Of a DNA stretch of 10,140 nt, positions 4,851-10,140 are shown one piece after another. A program made the translations under genes and the position numbers. The notes under the pieces are model-generated. The model was not told the DNA's origin, made no database searches, and saw only the letters and a list, made by a program, of their open reading frames with translations. The DNA is from Alphaproteobacteria bacterium UBA2966. Its GTDB lineage: Bacteria > Pseudomonadota > Alphaproteobacteria > UBA2966. Within the stretch, counting starts at the first letter, position 1; each line of letters opens with the position of its first letter. The DNA lies in contig DEBC01000013.1 in assembly GCA_002348365.1 (NCBI GenBank), forward strand, positions 1-10,140, written 5' to 3'.

Positions 4851-7520
4851 ATGGCTCAGGCTGAAACCATCGAACTCCGTCAAACGGTTTTGCACGGCTG
4901 GCACGTCGAAGCCGGTGGCCGGATGGTCGAATTCGGGGGCTGGGAGATGCCGGTTCAATACCCAACCGGCATCGTTCAGGAACACCTGGCGACACGGCGT
5001 GCTGCGGGCCTCTTCGATGTCTCACACATGGGCCGCTACAGGGTTCGCGGGTCTGACGCGGAAGCCTTTCTCATGAGGGCATTGACCAACAACGTCCATG
5101 CCCTCGATCCGGGACAGGCACAATACACTTTCATCGGCAATGAGACTGGCGGTGCGATCGATGACGCCTATCTCTACAGATTGGCGCCTGAAGACTTTCT
5201 TCTGGTCGTCAACGCCGGAAACCGGGACAAAGACTGGGACTGGCTAGAGACGCTCAGGTCCGGAGACGTCGAATTCACAGACGAGAGTGAAGATATCGGC
5301 ATGATCGCATTGCAGGGGCCGGAAGCCTCTCACGTGCTCGAACGGATCGTTGACAGCCGCGATCTGCCAGAAAACAAGCGGAACCGACTCCGCACCGCGA
5401 AAATCGACGGCAACGATGTGATCATCGCCCGTACAGGATATACGGGCGAAGCCATTTGCTTCGAGCTGTTCCCACCTCGAGACTTCACAGTTTCATTCTG
5501 GCAAATGCTGGTCGATGCAGGCGCCTTGCCCGTCGGTCTGGGCGCGCGTGATTCACTACGCCTCGAAGCAGGACTGCCGCTCTATGGCCACGAACTTGGT
5601 CAGGATCCCGAAGGAAACGACATCCCCATCTTCGCCAACAACCTTGCCCGCTTCGGCGTTCGCCAGCCAGGTGCCGGTGAGTACGTGGGACAGGCCGAGC
5701 TCGAAAAACAGCGGGATGAATACATTCATATTCTGCGACGGGAACTGGACCTGCCGATCGATGATCGTGTGCTCTCACATATCATCCAGCCGATTGCCGC
5801 GTTCGAGGACCGGAAGCCGCTGCGTGCCGGGTTCAAGGTTTTTGTCAATGACGTACATGTTGGGTACGTGACATCCGGGACCAGCGTGCCTTTCAGTACA
5901 TTTCGCGGCCAGGGCATTACCGCAGCACCTGAGGTCTCTCACGAAATGCGGCCCATTGGCTTGGCATTGCTGCGGTCCGACATCCTGTACGTCGCGGATC
6001 GACCCGTGACCCTCGAGATCGAGGACACACGCGGCAACCGTACGACGGCCGAACTGGTAGAACGAAATCTCTGGCCTGTCGCGCCTTACAGTCGCCCCTA
6101 CACCGGTTTCCGACATGTTCCGGAACCGCCACGCACCGACCTGTCAGAACTTACCGAGCTTGCACGCAAACTCCGCAGCGAAACAGCAGAGAATCTGAAG
6201 TGGCGGCGACCTGAATGCATCAACCTCATTCCGTCGGAACAGCCAACATCCTCGTTCGTCGATTCCTTGATGACCGCCGATCCTGCCGGTCGTTACAACG
6301 AGCACAATCGTGTAAAGGCGCTTGGTCCCGAAGCCCCGGACGTGCGCTACTACAAAGGCACCTCTTTCATCATGGAGAAAGAGGAAGAGCTGTGCGCTGC
6401 TCTTCGCACATTCTTTGGCTGCCTGAACGTCGAACCCCGTGTCGTCAGTGGCCAGATGGCGAAGGACACTGTCTATGACGCACTCAAGCAATATCGTAAT
6501 CGATCGCGCGGCGGTGATCCACGGCCGATCGGGCGTGTTCTGGTACACGATCCCAATAAGGGCGGCCATTTAACTGCCCAGGTGGCCGGCGCCTTGAAGA
6601 ATTACGTTGACCTCGACCCGCGCACCCACCGTCCCGCAGTCGAGCACTTTCCGTTTCAGAAGGAAAATCCATATCGGATCGATGTGGAAGCCACCAAAGA
6701 ACTCATCGCCAGAACCAAGCCGGAACTCATTGTCTTTGGCCGAAGTGTGATCATCCACACCGAACCGATCAGGGAGATCGCCGAGTTCGTCCATGGGGAA
6801 TTCGGGAAAGACAATCCCACGCGGCCGATCATCCACTATGATGCGGCGCACGTCCTGGGCTTGCTTGGCCCTCATTTCCAGGATCCGTTTGACGAGGGCG
6901 CGGATTTCGTTACGGGTTCCACCCATAAGACCTTCTTCGGCCCTCAACGAGGCGTCGTGTTGGGAAATTTCCCCTCTGGCTCGGTGTTCGAACCGCTCTG
7001 GGATTACATCAGTTCGCGGACATTCCCTGGGCATGTCAGCAACCATCACCTCGGCACGATGCTGGGATTACTCGGCGCGACCTATGAGATGTTGGCCTTT
7101 AAGGACGACTACCCAAAGCAAGTCGTCGCCAATTCCAAGGCGTTTGCACGCGGCATGGTCGAGAACGGCATGGCGGTAGAAGGTGATCCAGACTACGGCT
7201 ACAGCGAAACTCACCAGGTTCTCATCCGAACCGCCCGCCGCCGGGGAGAGTTTATCTCCAGTTTGTTCGAGGCCAACAATGTCATTACCAATCCTCAAGC
7301 CTATTGGGACGACGCAAGCTTTGCAGTTGCAAGCGGCGTGCGCACGGGAACCCAAGAGATGACACGCTTCGGCATGAAAGAAAATGACTTTGCGGAGTTG
7401 GCAACGCTTGTCTCGGACATCGCGCACAATGGCGAGTCAAAGCCTGAGGGACACTGGAAGCCGGCGGTGAAGGCATTCCGCAGCCGCTTTAGCGAGATGA
7501 CATACTGCTTGGAATGTTAG
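4851..7520 (+). CDS. Fusion of GcvT-like aminomethyltransferase and serine hydroxymethyltransferase
   Basis: 889 residues in one uninterrupted frame. Residues about 10-415 are GcvT-like (folate-dependent methylamine transfer as in the glycine cleavage T-protein or dimethylglycine/sarcosine enzymes): VEFGGWEMPVQY (26-37), GLFDVSHMGRYRVRG (53-67), GGAIDDAYLYR (100-110, holding the candidate catalytic Asp), RTGYTGE (194-200) and RDSLRLEAGLPLYGHEL (233-249). Residues about 432-889 are SHMT-like (PLP-dependent glycine/serine interconversion with tetrahydrofolate): INLIPSEQ (457-464), RYYKGT (499-504), GGHLT (571-575), HYDAAHVLGLL (662-672), PLP lysine K693 in GSTHKTFFGP, and R839 in TGTQEMTRFG. 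The linker (about 416-431) is proline-rich. The T-domain has an extra stretch near 295-315. SD GAGGAG lies at 4837-4842. Inference: the GcvT half makes methylene-THF that the SHMT half adds to glycine to give serine. Substrate of the first half is unknown. Confidence 0.9.
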   Translation: MAQAETIELRQTVLHGWHVEAGGRMVEFGGWEMPVQYPTGIVQEHLATRRAAGLFDVSHMGRYRVRGSDAEAFLMRALTNNVHALDPGQAQYTFIGNETGGAIDDAYLYRLAPEDFLLVVNAGNRDKDWDWLETLRSGDVEFTDESEDIGMIALQGPEASHVLERIVDSRDLPENKRNRLRTAKIDGNDVIIARTGYTGEAICFELFPPRDFTVSFWQMLVDAGALPVGLGARDSLRLEAGLPLYGHELGQDPEGNDIPIFANNLARFGVRQPGAGEYVGQAELEKQRDEYIHILRRELDLPIDDRVLSHIIQPIAAFEDRKPLRAGFKVFVNDVHVGYVTSGTSVPFSTFRGQGITAAPEVSHEMRPIGLALLRSDILYVADRPVTLEIEDTRGNRTTAELVERNLWPVAPYSRPYTGFRHVPEPPRTDLSELTELARKLRSETAENLKWRRPECINLIPSEQPTSSFVDSLMTADPAGRYNEHNRVKALGPEAPDVRYYKGTSFIMEKEEELCAALRTFFGCLNVEPRVVSGQMAKDTVYDALKQYRNRSRGGDPRPIGRVLVHDPNKGGHLTAQVAGALKNYVDLDPRTHRPAVEHFPFQKENPYRIDVEATKELIARTKPELIVFGRSVIIHTEPIREIAEFVHGEFGKDNPTRPIIHYDAAHVLGLLGPHFQDPFDEGADFVTGSTHKTFFGPQRGVVLGNFPSGSVFEPLWDYISSRTFPGHVSNHHLGTMLGLLGATYEMLAFKDDYPKQVVANSKAFARGMVENGMAVEGDPDYGYSETHQVLIRTARRRGEFISSLFEANNVITNPQAYWDDASFAVASGVRTGTQEMTRFGMKENDFAELATLVSDIAHNGESKPEGHWKPAVKAFRSRFSEMTYCLEC

Positions 7521-7582
7521 GCTGATCGGCTGACAGGCATAACGCCACGGCCTCTTGCCACATTCATGAAGGAGGGCCCGAC

Positions 7583-7975
7583 ATGAAACCCGTCAGGAAT
7601 CCCGTTCCACAACTGGGTCCGATGTTCGAAGGCTGGCTTTCCCACGGCGTACGCGTCGGCAACACCATCTATACCAGCGGCCTGGTGGGTTGGGATCTGG
7701 AAACCGGCAAGATATTACCGGACATCGAAGCGCAGGTTCGTCGGATCTTCGAAGGACTTCAATGGATCCTCGAGGCGCACGGCGCGACGTTGCAGGATGT
7801 CGTCAAGATGAACATGTACTTCGTTGATCGCCAAGCCCAATGGCCCGTTTTCGACAAGGTTCGCAGGGAGATCTGGAAGTCTGATCCCCCCGCATCGACC
7901 GGTGTCGGTGTCGCACGACTCGAGCAGGACGCACAGATCGAGATCGAAGTTGTCGCTGTTGTTCCTGACGACTAA
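7583..7975 (+). CDS. RidA/YjgF/UK114-family protein lacking the deaminase arginine
   Basis: 130 residues, the usual Rid size; members form homotrimers with active sites between subunits. Seen: GNTIYTSGLVGWDLETGKI (26-44), EAQVRRIFEGLQWILEAHGATLQDVVKM-type helix and strand (about 49-76), and the C-terminal QIEIEVVAV (118-126). Archetypal RidA hydrolyses 2-aminoacrylate and related imines, protecting PLP enzymes including SHMT. It needs an Arg in the motif PPAR; here the motif is PPAST, with Ser105 at that place. The protein therefore probably belongs to a Rid group that lacks imine deaminase activity. AAGGAGG (7569-7575), a perfect SD, sits 7 bases before the ATG. It follows the fusion gene by 62 bases on the same strand with no terminator between, so co-transcription is likely. 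It converges with the transporter gene, leaving a 9-base gap. Confidence 0.9.
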   Translation: MKPVRNPVPQLGPMFEGWLSHGVRVGNTIYTSGLVGWDLETGKILPDIEAQVRRIFEGLQWILEAHGATLQDVVKMNMYFVDRQAQWPVFDKVRREIWKSDPPASTGVGVARLEQDAQIEIEVVAVVPDD

Positions 7976-7984
7976 GCGAGGAGA

Positions 7985-9532
7985 CTACGCCTCGGATCGC
8001 GCAGGCATACGGACGAAGAAAAGCGGCACGAAGCACACCAGACTGGTGAATGCCAGCCATATGAAGTCGTTGTTGTAGGCAACGACCGAAGCCTGCCGTG
8101 AAGCTTCAAGGCTGAGCGAGGCCAGACCGGCCAGGTCAGTCAAACTCCACGCATCTGGAAGCGACAAGTGCCGAAGCGTTTCATTGAATGGAGTCGCGTT
8201 TTCACTCAACACGGCACGGCTGGATTGGGTTTGACGGACGAGATATGCCACCGTCAAGGAGACACCGACACTGCTGCCATAATTGCGCATCAAGGCATAG
8301 AGACCGGTTCCAAGGTCCCGATTTTGCCTCGGCAAGGTAGAGAACGTGATAATCGTCAGCGGTACGAAGTAGAGGCCGATACCAAGGCCGTGCGCGAACA
8401 CCGCAAGGTAGAACTCCCAGCGGTCGAACTCGGTCGTAAAGAGTGACATTTGCAAATTGGCCCAAGCCATGACAACGATTCCCAGCGCCATGATCGTCAC
8501 GGGATGGAACCGGCCAAGCAATTGGCCTGCAGACACAGAACCAACGGCATTCCCGATTGCTTGGGGTACCAGAACCAGGCCCGCTAGAAACACAGGATAT
8601 CCCGCAAGTGTCTGCAAGTAGGGCGACACCAATGCGAGGAAAGCCAACCAGTGAACACCCAGCATGAACATCAGTGACAGACCGACCATAAAGTTACGAT
8701 TCGCGAACACGGCGGGTGGAATGAACGGTCTCGACGAGTACATCGTGTTTACGACGAAAAAGTAAAAAGCCGTCACAGCAATCAACGATGTCCAAAGAAT
8801 CTCTGGTGCCGAGAACCAGTCCATGCGTTCGCCCCGGCTCAGAACGAACTGGATCGCCACTAACGCAGTAGCCAGAATCAGGAAACCGAGAAACCCGAAG
8901 GGTTGTGCGCTCGGACGTTGCGGTCTGGTGGGCGCGAAAATGTAAATAATGGAGAACGAAAGGATGCCGAACGGAACGTTCAGGTAAAACGCCCAACGCC
9001 AGCTGTGGAATTCCGCCAGATATCCTCCAAGCGCCGGACCCAACACGATCCCAACCATCACACCCAGCGACCACCACCCCATCGCCTTTCCTCGCTGTTC
9101 GGGCGGATAGGCGTCAAAAACGAATGACTGAGAAATCGGCGTAAAGGACGACGCAAAGACACCTTGTAGGAAACGGTAGACAACGATCTCTTGAAGACTC
9201 TCCGCAGACCCCGTGAAAACCGAGGCGACGCAAAATCCGACGACGCTGATCAAGAAAAGGCGCTTGCGCCCCAAAAGGTTTGTCAGGATACCGATCAGTG
9301 GCATGACCACTGCCACGGCGATCAGATAAGAGGCGAGCACCCAGGCGATTTCGTCCTGAGTCGCTGACAAGGTTCCCTGGATACGGGGCAAGGCCACCGT
9401 TGCCATGGTTGTATCCAGAGTCTGCAAATTGGCGCCCAAAACGACACCGGCAAAAATCAACAGGCGGTACCGCATAGCGGTTTCCGGCTGGTCTGCTGCC
9501 GGAGATGCGTGTGAAATCTGCTCTAACGTCAT
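7985..9532 (-). CDS. DHA2-family (EmrB/QacA-type) MFS multidrug efflux transporter
   Basis: A 515-residue inner-membrane proton-coupled exporter. I count 14 hydrophobic segments (first about 23-45, last about 490-508), the DHA2 number. Signature motifs: LDTTMATVALPRI (39-51, typical of EmrB-like proteins), motif A as GILTNLLGRKR (81-91, with Asn85 where Asp is usual), motif B with R120 in VVYRFLQG, and motif C as LGVMVGIVLGPALGG (156-170). Most EmrB-type pumps in Gram-negatives work with an EmrA membrane-fusion protein; none is encoded here, and the upstream gene is unrelated, so a partner would have to be elsewhere. The ATG at 9532 has no clear SD. M20 (ATG 9475) is a possible alternative start but would shorten the cytoplasmic tail. 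Exported substrate unknown. Confidence 0.93.
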   Translation of the reverse strand: MTLEQISHASPAADQPETAMRYRLLIFAGVVLGANLQTLDTTMATVALPRIQGTLSATQDEIAWVLASYLIAVAVVMPLIGILTNLLGRKRLFLISVVGFCVASVFTGSAESLQEIVVYRFLQGVFASSFTPISQSFVFDAYPPEQRGKAMGWWSLGVMVGIVLGPALGGYLAEFHSWRWAFYLNVPFGILSFSIIYIFAPTRPQRPSAQPFGFLGFLILATALVAIQFVLSRGERMDWFSAPEILWTSLIAVTAFYFFVVNTMYSSRPFIPPAVFANRNFMVGLSLMFMLGVHWLAFLALVSPYLQTLAGYPVFLAGLVLVPQAIGNAVGSVSAGQLLGRFHPVTIMALGIVVMAWANLQMSLFTTEFDRWEFYLAVFAHGLGIGLYFVPLTIITFSTLPRQNRDLGTGLYALMRNYGSSVGVSLTVAYLVRQTQSSRAVLSENATPFNETLRHLSLPDAWSLTDLAGLASLSLEASRQASVVAYNNDFIWLAFTSLVCFVPLFFVRMPARSEA

Positions 9533-9731
9533 CGCGTGTTCGATCGCTTCCGCCCCGGAGAGCCCAGAGAGGGAGCGTGGACACCACCCCTATTACCTTT
9601 GACTGTTTACCACGCCCGGAAACCCCGTGATCAAGGGGTTGTCGGACTCGTTTCGTATGAAGGACCGGCTCTGGAGATGCAAGTGGTGTGGGCGAGCGCG
9701 GGCTCTTTCACCCCTATTCCGCCATGACCTG
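9533..9731. other. Intergenic region upstream of the efflux gene
   Basis: 199 bases between the transporter start and the stop of the frameshifted gene. I find no convincing ORF, RNA gene or strong promoter. There is a short inverted repeat, AACCCC-gtgatcaa-GGGGTT (about 9624-9643), without a following T-run on either strand. The 10-mer CACCCCTATT occurs twice (9585-9594 and 9709-9718). Any transporter promoter must lie here, unless transcription enters from further upstream. Confidence 0.4.
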
Positions 9732-10140
9732 CTAGGCATAAAAGCGGATCGCCGGACCGCCTCCGAAAAACATCTCTTCGTGAGCTGTCTTCGCGTAGAC
9801 CCGACGCATCTGGGGCAGGACGGTGTGGCCCTTCAGCCGAGTGCCGAAATGGGGCGATCACTTCTTCACCCGGCATCAAGACGCGCGGCCATGGCTTGTT
9901 GTCGTGGAGCATCGGCTCGAACAACGATATTCGCGGAGCGTCAAACCAACCGATGAGACCGACCTCCGATACGGCCAAGCGCGTGGAACCCATGTTCACG
10001 ACCGAGATACAAAATCCCAGATCTGTGATGTTCTGGCGTTTTAGGTTCCGAATATCCTTTGGCTTTTCTCCCAGCGCGATTGCCTGCCGATCGATTGCAT
10101 AGGCAACCTTGGCGCGCACCTTGAGACGCATCCGATTCCG
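9732..10140 (-). pseudogene. Unrecognised small protein gene, frameshifted, 5' end outside window
   Basis: The frame is open from the right edge (ATG 10131 is internal or an alternative start; the codons before it are also open). It reads RLKVRAKVAYAI, then VVNMGSTRLAVSEVGLIGWF, then KPWPRVLMPGEEVIA. After that the frame continues as an Arg/Pro/Ser-rich tail that looks like shadow translation. Shifting by one base at the G4 run 9851-9854 restores a sensible C-terminus: HFGTRLKGH, QMRRVYAKTAHEEMFFGGG, PAIRFYA, then TAG at 9732-9734. This two-part layout (a 'vtvvN.g..pvtvsevGf' strand region, 'PWPR.L.Pge', then a 'rrvYakTa' C-terminus) is one I associate with small hypothetical proteins having an N-terminal membrane helix; that helix would lie outside the window. 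Either a true pseudogene or a one-base sequencing or assembly error. Function unknown. Confidence 0.65.

Noticed and set aside
6570..7049. 159-codon minus-strand ORF inside the SHMT domain
   Set aside because: Antisense shadow; the plus strand encodes conserved SHMT motifs including the PLP lysine there.
7977..7994. Short inverted repeat CGAGG/CCTCG at the ridA/efflux convergence as a bidirectional terminator
   Set aside because: A 5-bp stem, no flanking T-run, and partly inside the transporter's last codons.
9624..9643. Inverted repeat AACCCC/GGGGTT as a terminator or attachment site
   Set aside because: A 6-bp stem with an 8-base loop and no T-run on either strand; no integrase or tRNA nearby.
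9585..9718. Direct repeat CACCCCTATT (9585-9594 and 9709-9718) flanking 114 bases, as a possible mobile-element footprint
   Set aside because: Only 10 bases long, no terminal inverted repeats and no coding content between the copies; chance cannot be excluded.

Overview
The window is gene-dense chromosomal DNA of moderately high GC from what looks like an alphaproteobacterium. Two things point there: the protein signatures (ArgS N-terminus, dGTPase-like protein, ErpA-type carrier) and the gene order. argS next to dgt, with an A-type Fe-S carrier gene and xth close by, is a conserved alphaproteobacterial neighbourhood. No tRNA, rRNA, insertion sequence or CRISPR array was seen.

Layout. On the minus strand, read from about 3.5 kb down to 1, are a PdxA-family dehydrogenase, an isocitrate lyase/PEP mutase-family protein (ATGA overlap with pdxA), a dGTPase-like HD hydrolase and the first 82 codons of arginyl-tRNA synthetase, all closely spaced. 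The 216-base divergent region (3441-3656) separates this operon from plus-strand genes: an ErpA-like Fe-S carrier, a good intrinsic terminator, exonuclease III, an 889-residue fusion of a GcvT-like aminomethyltransferase with a serine hydroxymethyltransferase (SHMT), and a RidA-family protein. A DHA2/EmrB-type 14-helix efflux transporter converges on ridA from the minus strand. At the right edge is the C-terminal part of a small unrecognised minus-strand gene that appears to carry a one-base frameshift.

Working together. xth and the fusion gene are 5 bases apart, and ridA follows 62 bases later with a very strong Shine-Dalgarno (SD) sequence, so these three are probably one operon. The fusion joins two folate/one-carbon activities: a GcvT domain that could make 5,10-methylene-tetrahydrofolate, and an SHMT domain that could load that carbon onto glycine. 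A Rid protein beside a PLP enzyme makes sense, but this one lacks the deaminase arginine. The pdxA and PEP-mutase-like genes look like a two-gene metabolic cassette inserted into the otherwise conserved xth-erpA-dgt-argS block; both have substitutions at classical active-site positions.

The divergent region is the most structured non-coding DNA here. It holds a perfect 15-bp palindrome resembling alphaproteobacterial Irr/Fur-family operators, next to a perfect TATAAT facing pdxA. It also holds two short leader ORFs, one on each strand. Each has its own SD and each ends in an ATGA overlap with the start codon of the SD-less gene behind it.
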